Of a stretch of DNA of 64,000 bases, positions 47,881 to 57,194 are shown in pieces (position 1 is the stretch's first letter; each line of letters starts with the position of its first letter). The DNA lies in contig NZ_JAKCFB010000012.1 of the NCBI RefSeq assembly GCF_024198235.1, forward strand, positions 124,001-188,000, written 5' to 3'. Under the pieces are notes generated by a model, which saw only the letters and a program-made list of their open reading frames with translations, made no database searches and was not told where the DNA came from. Made by a program: the position numbers and the translations under genes. Source of the DNA: Myxococcus dinghuensis (lineage in GTDB: Bacteria; Myxococcota; Myxococcia; Myxococcales; Myxococcaceae).

Positions 47881-49113
47881 TCAGGCGACCCAGGACAACG
47901 GAAGCAGCTCCACGAGGTCCCCATGAGCCAAGCTGCTGGCGTCTCGGGGGAAGCGCAGCAGATGGGTGGCCGCCGCCGCGGACCTGAGCGCCCCCGACGT
48001 CTGGGTGGCGAGGGGCTTCGCCCACAGCCCGCCCTCCCGCCAGGCGGCCGTCACCCTCACGAAGTGTGCGAGCCCCGGGGGCTTGGTCAGGCGGCCGTCC
48101 AGCCGCCCGGTCACCCTGGGGGGCGCCACGTCCACGTGTCCCAGCATGCGCCGCAGCGCCGGGCGCACGAACAGCTCGAAGGTCACCAGTGACGAGGTGG
48201 GGTTGCCCGGCAGGCCGAAGAAGAGGGTGCCGCCGCGCTGGCCCACCACGAGCGGCTTGCCCGGCTTGATGGCCACGCGCCACAGGTGCTGCTGCACGCC
48301 GAGCGCCGCGAGGACCTCCTTCACGTAGTCGCGCTCGCCCACGGACACGCCCGCGCTGGTGAGCACCACGTCGAAGCCCTCCGCGCGCCCGAGCGCCTCC
48401 GCCACCGCGTCCCGCGTGTCCCGCGCGATTCCGAGCAGCGAGGGCGTGCCCCCCGCGCGCCGCACCGCGAGCGCCAGGGACGGCGCGTTGGTGTCGACGA
48501 TGCGTCCCCGGGGCGGCTCGTCCGCGCGGCACAGCTCGTCCCCGGTGGAGAGGATGGCCACCCGTGGTCGCCGGGGCACCGCGATGGCGCCCAGGCCCTG
48601 CGCCCACAAGAGCCCCAGCTCCGGGATGCCCAGCGGTGTGCCCCGCGCGAGCAGCACCTCGCCCTCGCGCGCGTCCTCGCCGCGGGGCCTCACGAAGTGT
48701 CCCGCCTCCACGGCCTCCGTCAGGTCCACGCGATCCGCGCCCCCGTCGGGGACCGCCCGCGCCCGCTCGCGCATCACCACCGCGTCCGCGCCGACGGGCA
48801 GCGGGGCGCCGGTCATGATCCGCGAGCACGTCCCGGGACGAACCTCATGATGCGGTGCGGCACCGGCGTAGATGGTCTCGAGCACGGGCAGGCGCACGGG
48901 GAGCGGCCCCGCGAGGTCGGCGGCGCGCACCGCGTAGCCATCCATGGCCGAGTTGTCCCACGGGGGCAGGGTGCGCTGGGCCACGATGTCCTCGGCCAAC
49001 GTGCGGCCCAGGCCTTCGTCGACGGCCACCCACTCGGAGGACAGGGGCGTGGCGAGGGCCAGCACCTGGGCGCGGGCTTCGTCCTCCGGCAACAGCGTGG
49101 CGGCATCGGTCAT
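47881..49113 (-). CDS. moeA: Molybdopterin molybdenumtransferase
   Basis: A 410-residue MoeA: PWDNSAMDGYAVRAADL, GTCSRIMTGAPLPVGADAVV, VAILSTGDEL, LTSAGVSVGERDYV, RVAIKPGKPL and GLPGNPTSSLVTFELFV are all in place. It inserts molybdate into adenylated molybdopterin. ATG at 49113 is preferred (GGGA 8 bp upstream); 49122 is an in-frame alternative. It is divergent from the H1-tailed protein gene across a 175-bp gap. Confidence 0.96.
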   Translation of the reverse strand: MTDAATLLPEDEARAQVLALATPLSSEWVAVDEGLGRTLAEDIVAQRTLPPWDNSAMDGYAVRAADLAGPLPVRLPVLETIYAGAAPHHEVRPGTCSRIMTGAPLPVGADAVVMRERARAVPDGGADRVDLTEAVEAGHFVRPRGEDAREGEVLLARGTPLGIPELGLLWAQGLGAIAVPRRPRVAILSTGDELCRADEPPRGRIVDTNAPSLALAVRRAGGTPSLLGIARDTRDAVAEALGRAEGFDVVLTSAGVSVGERDYVKEVLAALGVQQHLWRVAIKPGKPLVVGQRGGTLFFGLPGNPTSSLVTFELFVRPALRRMLGHVDVAPPRVTGRLDGRLTKPPGLAHFVRVTAAWREGGLWAKPLATQTSGALRSAAAATHLLRFPRDASSLAHGDLVELLPLSWVA

Positions 49114-49170
49114 GAGCGGCATCCCAACCCGGGTTCCCAAGCAAAGTCCGAGAGAAAATCAAGTGTTAGT

Positions 49171-49199
49171 TTGACAGCCCTGCTGATCATCGTTACAAG
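49171..49199 (+). promoter_or_regulatory. Promoter of the H1-tailed protein gene
   Basis: Perfect -35 TTGACA (49171-49176), a 17-bp spacer and -10 TACAAG (49194-49199). The start would be near 49206, giving a leader of about 83 bases before the ATG at 49289, which has AAGGAGA 9 bp upstream. Confidence 0.6.
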
Positions 49200-49288
49200 C
49201 ACCAATCATCGCGAGGCTTGCCCACCCTTCTGGGGGTGGCCCTTCAACCCGTTGAAATCACACGGGAACTCTCAAGGAGACGGCGTCG

Positions 49289-50689
49289 ATGGCCAAGCCC
49301 AAGTCCGGGGCGAAGAAGGCGACTCCCGCTGGTAAGTCTGGCGCGAAGCCCGCCGCGAAGAAGGATACGACCGCCCGGCTGGATCTCATCAAGGACGCCT
49401 CCAAACGGGTGGCCACGTCCGCGACGAAGGTCGCGAAGGCCGTCGCGGATACCGCGAAGAGCGCCAAGGCGACCGTGAAGAAGGCCGTGGCGGAGGCGAC
49501 CGAGAAGGTCACGAAGGAGCCCAAGGAGAAGGTCGCCACGACGAAGAAGGCCGCCGCCAAGCCGCCGCCCGCCGCGAAGACGGCGAAGGCCGCTCCGGAG
49601 AAGCCCGCGGCCAAGGTCGCGGCGAGCGGCAAGGTCTCCACCGGCAAGGGCGCGTCCAAGGCGGCCTCCGCGGTGGTCGTCCCCGCGGTCGAGAAGCCTC
49701 GTCCGCGCGCCACCAAGCTGCCGCCTCCGGGCGAGCCGCTCACCAAGCGCGAGATGGAGCAGTTGCTCACCGCGGGCGAGGGGCGCGGGGTGATGGGCGA
49801 GGGGAGCCTCAAGGGCCGGCTCGTGGTGATCAACGAGATGCCCAACCTGGTGGTCGTCGGGCGCGACAAGCGCGAGCTGACGTTCCTCCTGCAGGGGCCG
49901 GATCAGGAAGTGCTGCCGGCCTACGTGAACCACAAGGTCTCTGTCAGCGGGATGATCCGCAAGACGTCCAACCACGGCGGCGTGGTGGACGTGCGCAAGT
50001 ACTCCGCCAAGAAGCCGGAGGCGGAGGTCGTCGAGGCCCCGCCCGCGGACACGGAGCCGCGGCTGCGCTACCTGTCGCCCGGCGAGGTCTCCATGGTGAC
50101 GGCGGCCGGCATGGGCGCGGGCATCAAGGGCTTCGCGGCGGTGCGCGGCAACCTGGAGATGACGGGCGAGGAGTTCGTGCTCGTCGTGTCCAACGGAGGC
50201 ACGCGCCAGCAGGTGTCCTTCCTCATCGAGGGCAAGGCGGCCGCCAAGGGCCTGCGCAAGAACGTGGGCCACACGCTCCAGGTCATGGGCGTCGTGGACA
50301 AGACGTCCGGCTGGGGCGGTCGCATCAGCGCGGAGAACGTCGAGCCGCGGCCTTCCGAGACCCGGACGGTGTCGCGCGACGAGATGGAGTTGGTCCACAT
50401 CGAGGGAGAGGTCCAGACCTCGGTGGACGTGAAGCTCAACCATGGCCTCACGGTGCGTCTGCCGGAGCAGCCTGGCTTCACGTGGGCCATCGAGCCCACG
50501 GTGGCCAAGCGTGTGGGCCTGCGCGAGGCCAACTTCGAGCCGGGTCCCAATGGGGGGCCGGCGACCCGCGAGTTCTTCTTCACTCCCCGAAACCCGGGGA
50601 CCTTCGAGGTGGAGTTCTTCCTGGCCAAGGCGCTGACGCCGGGTCTGGTGGACCGCTCCTTCAAGATCAACGTCACGGTCAAGCCCTGA
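49289..50689 (+). CDS. Protein with histone-H1-like N-tail, duplicated beta domain and chagasin-like C-terminus
   Basis: 466 residues with no signal peptide. Residues 1-140 are Lys/Ala-rich with short repeats (TKVAKAVADTAKSAKATVKK), like a histone H1 C-tail or bacterial AlgP/Hc1-type tails. Two related beta-rich repeats follow (about 165-245 and 258-350); each ends in the pattern V.G....KTS..GG.V (SVSGMIRKTSNHGGVVDV, QVMGVVDKTSGWGGRI). The last 110 residues resemble inhibitor I42/chagasin folds (GLTVRLPEQPGFTWAIE, TREFFFTPRNPGTFEVEF). DNA or RNA binding by the tail is inferred from composition only. The next gene, rnr, ends in a similar tail. Confidence 0.8.
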   Translation: MAKPKSGAKKATPAGKSGAKPAAKKDTTARLDLIKDASKRVATSATKVAKAVADTAKSAKATVKKAVAEATEKVTKEPKEKVATTKKAAAKPPPAAKTAKAAPEKPAAKVAASGKVSTGKGASKAASAVVVPAVEKPRPRATKLPPPGEPLTKREMEQLLTAGEGRGVMGEGSLKGRLVVINEMPNLVVVGRDKRELTFLLQGPDQEVLPAYVNHKVSVSGMIRKTSNHGGVVDVRKYSAKKPEAEVVEAPPADTEPRLRYLSPGEVSMVTAAGMGAGIKGFAAVRGNLEMTGEEFVLVVSNGGTRQQVSFLIEGKAAAKGLRKNVGHTLQVMGVVDKTSGWGGRISAENVEPRPSETRTVSRDEMELVHIEGEVQTSVDVKLNHGLTVRLPEQPGFTWAIEPTVAKRVGLREANFEPGPNGGPATREFFFTPRNPGTFEVEFFLAKALTPGLVDRSFKINVTVKP

Positions 50690-50796
50690 AGGTCGCTGCC
50701 TGGAGAAGGCTCCGGGCAGCGGTCGGTCGCCGGGGGGTTCCCGCCCGGCCGCTTCGGGCTTACCCGTTCCCGTAGCGGCCGAGCCGCACCCTCATC

Positions 50797-53700
50797 GTGA
50801 GCATCTCTCCCGACCTTCTTCAGCAGATTCTCGCCGACGCCGACCACCCGCTGGGCATCAAAGAGCTCCTGCGGCTGGCTGGCCTGCACCCTGGACAGCA
50901 AACCGAGCTCAAGCGCTCGCTGCGCGAGCTGGTGCGCCAGGGCACCATCACCAAGGAGGGCAAGCGCTTCCTGCGCGCCCATCCTCGCCGTGAGGACACG
51001 GCGGGCCCCCGTCCCGCGCGCCCGGCCCCGGCCAACGAAGGCCCGCGCGTGGAGCGTTCGCCCCCGTCGGAGGGCCGCTTCGGCGGCAAGCCGTCGCGAG
51101 TGCATGGCTCCGGGCGTGGCGCGCCGCACCAGGACCGGGGTGGCTTCCGGGGCAAGGAAGGGCGCTCGACGCGTGACTTCCGCCAGGGCGGGGGACGACA
51201 CGGCGAGCGCCGGCACCTCGGCCGGGAGCGCCTCGACGAGTCCTCGCTCGACACGGTGGAGGGCATCCTCCACGTCCACCGGGACGGCTTCGGCTTCGTC
51301 CACCCGGTGTCCGGCGAAGGCGAGAACATCTTCCTGCCTCCTGGCGAGGCCCAGCGCGCGCTCGACAACGACCGTGTGGTTGTGTCCGTGTCGGGGCGCC
51401 CCGGTCGTTACGAGGGGCGGTTGCTCCGTGTGGTGGACCGGCGCCGCGAACTGGCGGTGGGGGTCTACGCGGAGCATGGGCGGTACGCGCTGGTGGTCCC
51501 CACGGACACGAGCCTGCCGGGGCCCATCCGTGTCCCCTTCACGCAGATGGCGCAGGACGGCGACCTGGTGAAGGTGCGGCTCGGCGTGGGGGCGAAGCTC
51601 CTGGAGCCGGGGCGCGACCTCTACGGCGAGGTCGCGGGTTCGCTGGGCAGGCCCGGCACGCCGAGCGCGGAGGTGCTGGGCATCGCCTTCTCGCAGGGCT
51701 TCTCCGACGAATTCCCGCCCGAGGCGATGGACGAGGCGGACCGCTACGCCGTCACCGTGACGGAGGAGGAGGCGCGCGGCGAGGAGCGCAGGGACCTGCG
51801 CTCGATGCAGTTGGTCACCATCGACGGCGAGGACGCGCGCGACTTCGACGACGCCGTGTACGTGGAGGACCACGCGGGCGGCTGGCGCCTGGTGGTGGCC
51901 ATCGCGGACGTGACGCACTACGTGCGCGAGCGCAGCGGGCTGGACGCGGAGGCGCTGCGGCGCGCGACGTCGGTGTACCTGCCGGACCGCGTGCTGCCCA
52001 TGCTCCCGGAGCGGCTGAGCAATGGCATCTGCTCGCTCCGGCCCGACGAGGACCGGCTGTGCATGGTGGCGGACATGACGTTCGACCGCCAGGGCCAGCG
52101 CCGCTCGTACACGCTGTATCCGGCGGTGATGCGCAGCGCGGCGCGCTGCACGTACAACGAGGTGCAGGACGTCCTCGACGGCAAGGACGTGCCACACCGC
52201 AACGGCTTCAAGCCGCACTTCGAGCGGCTGATGGCGCTGGCCCGCGCGCTGATGAAGATGCGCAAGGAGCGGGGCGCCATCGACTTCGACCTGCCGGAGC
52301 ACAAGGTGGTGCTCGGCAAGGACGGCCTGCCGCAGCGCATGGACAAGCGCGAGCGCAAGGACAGCCACCGCCTCATCGAGGAGTGCATGCTCGCCGCCAA
52401 CGAGGCGGTGGCGCGCTTCTTCCAAGACGAGGGGCTGCCCACGGTGTACCGGTTCCACGGGGAGCCGGACCCGGAGAAGCTGGCGACGTTCGGCGCGCTC
52501 GCGGAGGCCTATGGCTTCAAGCTGCGCTTCGAGGACGGCGTGTCGTCGAAGGAGCTGGATGCCTTCATCAGCCAGCTATCGGGCCACCCGGAGCAGCGGG
52601 CGCTGAACCAGTTGCTGCTGCGCTCGATGATGCAGGCCGTGTACACGTCGACGGAGGTGGGCCACTACGGCCTCGCGGCGGAGTACTACCTGCACTTCAC
52701 CTCGCCCATCCGCCGCTACCCGGACCTGCTCGTCCACCGGCTCCTGAAGGCGCACTGGGCCCGGAAGGGCCGCAAGCCCTCGCCGGCGATGCTGGAGCGC
52801 GAGGAGGAGTCGCTCGAGGACATGGCCGTGCAGTGCTCGGAGCGCGAGCGCGCGGCGATGCAGGTCGAGCGCGAGGTGGTCTCCTTCTACGCGGCCCTGA
52901 TGATGAAGGACCGCGTGGGCGAGGAGTTCGCGGCCACCGTGGCCGCCATCACCGACTTCGGCTTCTTCGTCGAACTGGACGAGGTCCACGTCGAGGGGCT
53001 GGTGAAGGCGGAGACGCTGGGCCCCGGCTCGAAGCTGGACAAGCAGACGCACTCGTTGGTGTACCCGAATGGCCGGCGTGTGCGCGTGGGGCAGAAGCTG
53101 CGCGTGCGGCTGACGTCGGTGAACACGACGGCGCGGAAGATCGACTTCGAGGCGCTCCAGTTCGACGGCGAGGCGCCGCTGGCGCGGGCCGAGGGGACAC
53201 AGCGAGGTCGTCGCCACGAGTGGCGCGAGCAGGCCGCGCCCCATGGCCGTCAGCGCGCGGGCCGACCCGGGAAGTGGGAGCGCGAGCAGCGCAAGGCGGA
53301 GCCTCAGGGGCCGCACGCTGGCGCGGCCACGTCTTCCCAGGGCCATCCCCGTGGGCGCTTCGTGCGCGATGGGCGCCGCGAGGAGTCCGCGCCGACGCGG
53401 ACGGAGAACCGGTCGCGTCGGTCTTGGCGGGATGAAGCGCCGACCCCCGGCTCCCACGAGTCGCAGCGTCCCGCGCAGCCGACGGACCAGGGACCTGGGG
53501 AGAAGCGGCGGAGGTTCTTCCGCCCCGAGGTCCCGACCGCGCCGGAGAGCGTGCGGGAAGAAGCACCGCGAGCCGAGGTGGGGCAGGAGCCTCATGACGT
53601 CGCGGGGCCCGCGCCCTGGGAGGCTCCCGCCTCGTCGAGTGTCGAGCAGGGCGGCGCGTCACCCCATCCTGGATTCGACCGACTGCGTGCGCTGGCGGCG

Positions 53701-54432
53701 CAGAGCAAGCCGCACCACAAGGGCAAGGAAGGAAAGGGCGCGCAGCCGCGACACGGGGGGAAGGGGGCGCAGCAGCCTCAGCGCTCGTTCCAGCCCCCCG
53801 CGCGCTTCACACCTCCGGCGCCGAGAGACGATGCGCCGAGCTTCGACGGCGGTGTGCCGTGGCAGCCGTCGATTCCTCCGGAGCCGCCGCGCAATGCCTC
53901 GCCCGCGGAGGCCCCCCTCTTCGGTCAGCCGCCTCCGGGTGTGAGCACGACGGAGACGAGCACTTCTCAGGTGGCGTCGGACGCCTCGCGGCATGCGGAA
54001 GAGACGCCGTCCAGGGTCGGTTCACCCGCTGAGGTTCCGTCCGCCGAGCGCGTCATCGAGTCCGCGGTCGAGGTGGCCGCTTCCGATGCGGCCGACGCCG
54101 TGTCGTCGCGTGCCAAGCCGCGGAAGAAGAAGGGGGTGGCGAGTTCGGCTCCGACGAGGCGAGCCGCGCCGAGCAAGCCCGCGCCGCGTGCCTCCGCGAA
54201 GAAGCGCGTGGCCGCGAAGGTGTCTCGGAGCAAGGCCCCCGCGGTGAAGCCTTCGAAGTCGAAGGCCTCCCCCAAGCCTGGGAAGGCGAAGGTGTCCGCC
54301 ACCGCGGCGAAGGTGAAGTCGAAGCCGAAGGCCGTGAAGAAGACCACGGGGACCTCCGCCAAGAAGACCCCGAAGGCGCGCGTGGCGGACTCGAAGCCCC
54401 GCGGTGCCACCGCGAAGCGCCCGAAGCGCTGA
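50797..54432 (+). CDS. rnr: Ribonuclease R with long basic C-terminal extension
   Basis: A 1211-residue 3'-5' exoribonuclease. It has an N-terminal winged helix (IKELLRLAGLHPGQQTELKR), cold-shock domains (TVEGILHVHRDGFGFVHP) and the RNB catalytic domain with its Asp cluster in IDGEDARDFDDAVYVE. An S1 domain (ATVAAITDFGFFVELDEVH) follows. The recognisable enzyme ends near residue 790. The remaining about 420 residues are Pro/Arg/Gln-rich and then Lys/Ala-rich (SKAPAVKPSKSKASPKPG), far longer than the Lys-rich tail of usual RNase R (about 50-80). The start is GTG at 50797. There is no frameshift. Confidence 0.95.
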   Translation: MSISPDLLQQILADADHPLGIKELLRLAGLHPGQQTELKRSLRELVRQGTITKEGKRFLRAHPRREDTAGPRPARPAPANEGPRVERSPPSEGRFGGKPSRVHGSGRGAPHQDRGGFRGKEGRSTRDFRQGGGRHGERRHLGRERLDESSLDTVEGILHVHRDGFGFVHPVSGEGENIFLPPGEAQRALDNDRVVVSVSGRPGRYEGRLLRVVDRRRELAVGVYAEHGRYALVVPTDTSLPGPIRVPFTQMAQDGDLVKVRLGVGAKLLEPGRDLYGEVAGSLGRPGTPSAEVLGIAFSQGFSDEFPPEAMDEADRYAVTVTEEEARGEERRDLRSMQLVTIDGEDARDFDDAVYVEDHAGGWRLVVAIADVTHYVRERSGLDAEALRRATSVYLPDRVLPMLPERLSNGICSLRPDEDRLCMVADMTFDRQGQRRSYTLYPAVMRSAARCTYNEVQDVLDGKDVPHRNGFKPHFERLMALARALMKMRKERGAIDFDLPEHKVVLGKDGLPQRMDKRERKDSHRLIEECMLAANEAVARFFQDEGLPTVYRFHGEPDPEKLATFGALAEAYGFKLRFEDGVSSKELDAFISQLSGHPEQRALNQLLLRSMMQAVYTSTEVGHYGLAAEYYLHFTSPIRRYPDLLVHRLLKAHWARKGRKPSPAMLEREEESLEDMAVQCSERERAAMQVEREVVSFYAALMMKDRVGEEFAATVAAITDFGFFVELDEVHVEGLVKAETLGPGSKLDKQTHSLVYPNGRRVRVGQKLRVRLTSVNTTARKIDFEALQFDGEAPLARAEGTQRGRRHEWREQAAPHGRQRAGRPGKWEREQRKAEPQGPHAGAATSSQGHPRGRFVRDGRREESAPTRTENRSRRSWRDEAPTPGSHESQRPAQPTDQGPGEKRRRFFRPEVPTAPESVREEAPRAEVGQEPHDVAGPAPWEAPASSSVEQGGASPHPGFDRLRALAAQSKPHHKGKEGKGAQPRHGGKGAQQPQRSFQPPARFTPPAPRDDAPSFDGGVPWQPSIPPEPPRNASPAEAPLFGQPPPGVSTTETSTSQVASDASRHAEETPSRVGSPAEVPSAERVIESAVEVAASDAADAVSSRAKPRKKKGVASSAPTRRAAPSKPAPRASAKKRVAAKVSRSKAPAVKPSKSKASPKPGKAKVSATAAKVKSKPKAVKKTTGTSAKKTPKARVADSKPRGATAKRPKR

Positions 54433-54485
54433 GCCCCTGGACCGAAGTCGAGCAGGCCCGAGCTGTCGACGCTCGGGCCAGGGGC
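54433..54485 (+). terminator. Nested hairpin after rnr
   Basis: Inner stem GGCCCGAGC/GCTCGGGCC (54455-54479, loop TGTCGAC) is enclosed by outer arms GCCCCTGG (54433-54440) and CCAGGGGC (54478-54485). It directly follows the rnr stop. There is no T run. Confidence 0.6.
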
Positions 54486-54555
54486 GAGCCGGAGGAGTTG
54501 GCCGGGTCGTTCCTCCGAGCGCTATAACGCTCCCCATCCATTGCGAGGAGACACC

Positions 54556-54774
54556 GTGGGAATCATCCGACTCGTGGGAGTGATGCTCGCTGTCGCGGGG
54601 GGCGTGTTGCTGTGGTCCGGCCTGAACGCGCGGGAGTCCCTCGCGGAGCGGGCCTCCCATGCGCTCACCGGCAGGTACACCGACCGCACCACCCAATATC
54701 TCGTGGGCGGCGGGGCCGCGCTCGCCGGAGGCGTGTTGCTGGTGCTCTTCGGCGGCTCGCGCAAGCGTCGCTAG
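54556..54774 (+). CDS. DUF3185 small membrane protein
   Basis: A 72-residue protein with two membrane helices: IIRLVGVMLAVAGGVLLWSG and YLVGGGAALAGGVLLVLF. The loop ALTGRYTDRTTQ has the family pattern FTGSPTDKT, as in DUF3185. Function unknown. The GTG at 54556 has GAGGAG about 5 bp upstream, which decides the start over earlier codons. It is convergent with the MgtC-like gene. Confidence 0.8.
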   Translation: MGIIRLVGVMLAVAGGVLLWSGLNARESLAERASHALTGRYTDRTTQYLVGGGAALAGGVLLVLFGGSRKRR

Positions 54775-54796
54775 ACGTCCCGCGGGGGGCGGGGTG

Positions 54797-56077
54797 TCAG
54801 TGGATCCACCCCTCCAGCCGTGTCTGGACGAAGGCTCCAGCCAGTCCCAGCACGAACACCGCGCCCAACGACCAGCCGAGTCGCAGCGTCAGGAGCCGTT
54901 GGCCCGACACGCGCGCCACCAGCACGAAGTTGATGGCGGCGCTCCCGAGCGAGGCGATGATGGCGCCCACCCCCGCCGTGGTGGGGGACAGCAGCCCTTG
55001 GGCGCTGAGCGACGCGGCGGACGCCACCGCGGACGCGCTCGAGACCAGGCCTCCGAGCGCGCTCACCGCGTAGAAACCCGCATGTCCCAGCAGGCTCTGG
55101 CCGACGGTGCCCACCACCTGGAACAGCAGGAGGAAGGCGCCGAACTTGAGCGCGGACGTGAGCGAGAAGGGGCTCTCCAGGGGCAGGGAAGGCGCCGTGC
55201 CCGTCCCGGGGGCCGGACGCCGTGAGCGCACCAGCGCGAGCCCCGTGCTCGACAGGAGGATGAGCGCCAGGGGCACCGCGGAGTTCACCAGCGCCCGATA
55301 CGACAGCAGCCCCAGCAGCACCGCGTTGCGCAGCGCCATGGCCGCGGTGGCCAGCATCACCCCGCGGTAGGCCACCTCCTGGAGCTGACCCTCCGTCTCG
55401 CGCACCCGGTTGGACAGCTCCGTCACGGTGACGGTGCTGTTGACGAGTCCTCCGAGGAAGCCCGTCACCTCCACGCCCCGCGTGCCGAAGATCTTCAGCA
55501 GCAGGTAGTTCACGAACCCCATCGCCGCGATGAGGATGACCGTCACCCAGGCCGCGCGCGGCGCGATGAGGCCCCACGGGTCCACCGGGTTGGTCGGCAG
55601 GACGGGATAGATGGCGAACGCGAGGATGGCCAGCAGGATGGCCGAGCGCAGCTCCTCCGCGGTGATGGAATGGCTGAAGCCCGCGAGGCGCTCCTTCCAC
55701 GTGAGCAACCCCGCGCTGGTGACGGCCACGGCGGCGGGTGTCACGACATGGCCCAGGCCGCACAGCACACCCGTGAAGCCCGTCACCAGCAGCGCCGCGG
55801 ACGTGGTGAGCTCCGCGCCCTGGTTGGCGCGCAGCGACTGCCAGTTGAGGAAGCCCACCAACACACCGAGCAGCGCCACGGCGGTGATGGCGAAGGGAGG
55901 TCCCAGCAGGCCACCCATGGCCCCCAGCAGCGACGCGAAGCCGAAGGTCCGCAGCCCCGCCTCCTTGCCGCGCCACTCGCGCTCCAGGCCCACGAACAGG
56001 CCCACGGCCAGGGCGAGCGTCAGGCGCATCAGGGTTTGCAACGGCGGCCAGGCGATGACGGGGGGAATCCCTTCCAA
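54797..56077 (-). CDS. MgtC/SapB-DUF4010 family inner-membrane protein
   Basis: A 426-residue polytopic membrane protein. The N-terminal part has the MgtC/SapB pattern (LALAVGLFVGLEREWRGKEAGLRTFGFASLLGAMGG). The remainder is the DUF4010 domain with about 8 further helices (GLVNSTVTVTELS, GGLVSSASAVASAASLS). Such proteins are linked to magnesium or envelope homeostasis, but the transport activity is unproven. The start is a TTG at 56077 with AAGG upstream; ATG at 56029 would cut into the first helix. The gene lies 31 bp downstream of the aquaporin gene and is probably co-transcribed with it. Confidence 0.85.
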   Translation of the reverse strand: MEGIPPVIAWPPLQTLMRLTLALAVGLFVGLEREWRGKEAGLRTFGFASLLGAMGGLLGPPFAITAVALLGVLVGFLNWQSLRANQGAELTTSAALLVTGFTGVLCGLGHVVTPAAVAVTSAGLLTWKERLAGFSHSITAEELRSAILLAILAFAIYPVLPTNPVDPWGLIAPRAAWVTVILIAAMGFVNYLLLKIFGTRGVEVTGFLGGLVNSTVTVTELSNRVRETEGQLQEVAYRGVMLATAAMALRNAVLLGLLSYRALVNSAVPLALILLSSTGLALVRSRRPAPGTGTAPSLPLESPFSLTSALKFGAFLLLFQVVGTVGQSLLGHAGFYAVSALGGLVSSASAVASAASLSAQGLLSPTTAGVGAIIASLGSAAINFVLVARVSGQRLLTLRLGWSLGAVFVLGLAGAFVQTRLEGWIH

Positions 56078-56108
56078 GTGAGCGACCTTCCTTCGTAGGG
56101 GGAGTGCT

Positions 56109-57194
56109 TCAGGTGTGGCGGGGGGCTTCGTGAGAGGGCTCGCCTACCGCGTAGAGTCGAGACCAGCCGCGCTCGCGCAGCAGGCGTTGGATGGGCTCGC
56201 GCAGCTCGGCGCGCAGCCGCGGCTCCGCGTCGGGCGCATCCAGGGATGGCACCGCCAGCTCCCACGTCGTGCGGCCCGACTGCGACTCCAATCGGGGCTC
56301 TCCCGCGAGGCGCAGGTGCACGACGAGGGGCGGGAGGTCCTCGGGAGATGGGGGGGCTCCACCTTCGCTCGTGGACGTCGCGAGAGCGCGGGCGCGCTCG
56401 GGCGCCGCGAGGCCCTGGAACACGGAGACGGCCAGTTGGGCCACCGTGTCTCGCGAGCTCTGGAAGATGACCGTCCAGACGCGGGGCGCGGGTTTCGTCG
56501 TGGGGCGCATCAACCAGCGGAACAGGCACACGGCGAGCGCGGCGCCGAGCAACTGCGCGGCGATGATGGACTCCACGTCGAGCGGATGGAGCGCGCTGGC
56601 GTGGGTGCTCGCGGCGCGCGCGAGGATGAGCGCGGGGTTGGCGAGCGAGCGCGAGTCCGTGAACCACACCGTGGCCGCGATGTAGATCGCCGCCACGACG
56701 GGCGTCGCCGCGGGCCGGCTGCGGACGCAGCCACGCACCACGACCAGCAGGCCGAAGGTGGAGACGAGCTCCGTGAGGAACTGCGCGGAGCTGGCCGAGG
56801 GCGCCTGCGCGGCGATGAGCAGCGGCTCCCCGCACATCAGGTGGGCGACGAGGCGCCCGGCCAGTCCGCCCAGCAACTGGGCGAGCACGTAGCGTGGGAC
56901 ATCCCGCCACGGCGTGCCGTCCTCCAGGGCATCGGCGAAGGTGAGGGCGGGGTTGAAGTGCGCGCCCGACAGCGGCTGGAGGACCAGCGTGAGGCACGCG
57001 AGGACGGCGCCCGCCGCCAGCGACATGAAGAGGCGACCCTCCGTGGCGCTGACGCCCAGGTGCTCGGCGCCGTGGTGGGCCCCCTCGAGCGCCACCACCA
57101 GCAGGCCACATCCCAGGGCTTCGACCGCGAGGCGCCGGGGGCGGTTGAGTCGCGCCGTGCCAGAAGGGGTCGAGGCTGGGAGTTCGCCGGTCAT
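56109..57194 (-). CDS. Aquaporin-family channel fused to a degenerate ArsC-like domain
   Basis: 361 residues. The first 230 are a six-helix MIP channel with both NPA boxes intact (HFNPALTFA, N81-A83; SLANPALIL, N186-A188). The C-terminal 120 residues are soluble and resemble low-molecular-weight phosphatase/arsenate reductase. QSSRDTVAQLA aligns with the family NSCRSQMAEG, and WELAVPSLDA...LREPIQRLLR matches its C-terminal end. The catalytic Cys of the P-loop is missing. Aquaglyceroporin-ArsC fusions are known in actinobacteria; here the reductase would be dead (inference). The domain match is weaker than the channel match. The start at 57194 has AGGG 8 bp upstream. Confidence 0.8.
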   Translation of the reverse strand: MTGELPASTPSGTARLNRPRRLAVEALGCGLLVVALEGAHHGAEHLGVSATEGRLFMSLAAGAVLACLTLVLQPLSGAHFNPALTFADALEDGTPWRDVPRYVLAQLLGGLAGRLVAHLMCGEPLLIAAQAPSASSAQFLTELVSTFGLLVVVRGCVRSRPAATPVVAAIYIAATVWFTDSRSLANPALILARAASTHASALHPLDVESIIAAQLLGAALAVCLFRWLMRPTTKPAPRVWTVIFQSSRDTVAQLAVSVFQGLAAPERARALATSTSEGGAPPSPEDLPPLVVHLRLAGEPRLESQSGRTTWELAVPSLDAPDAEPRLRAELREPIQRLLRERGWSRLYAVGEPSHEAPRHT

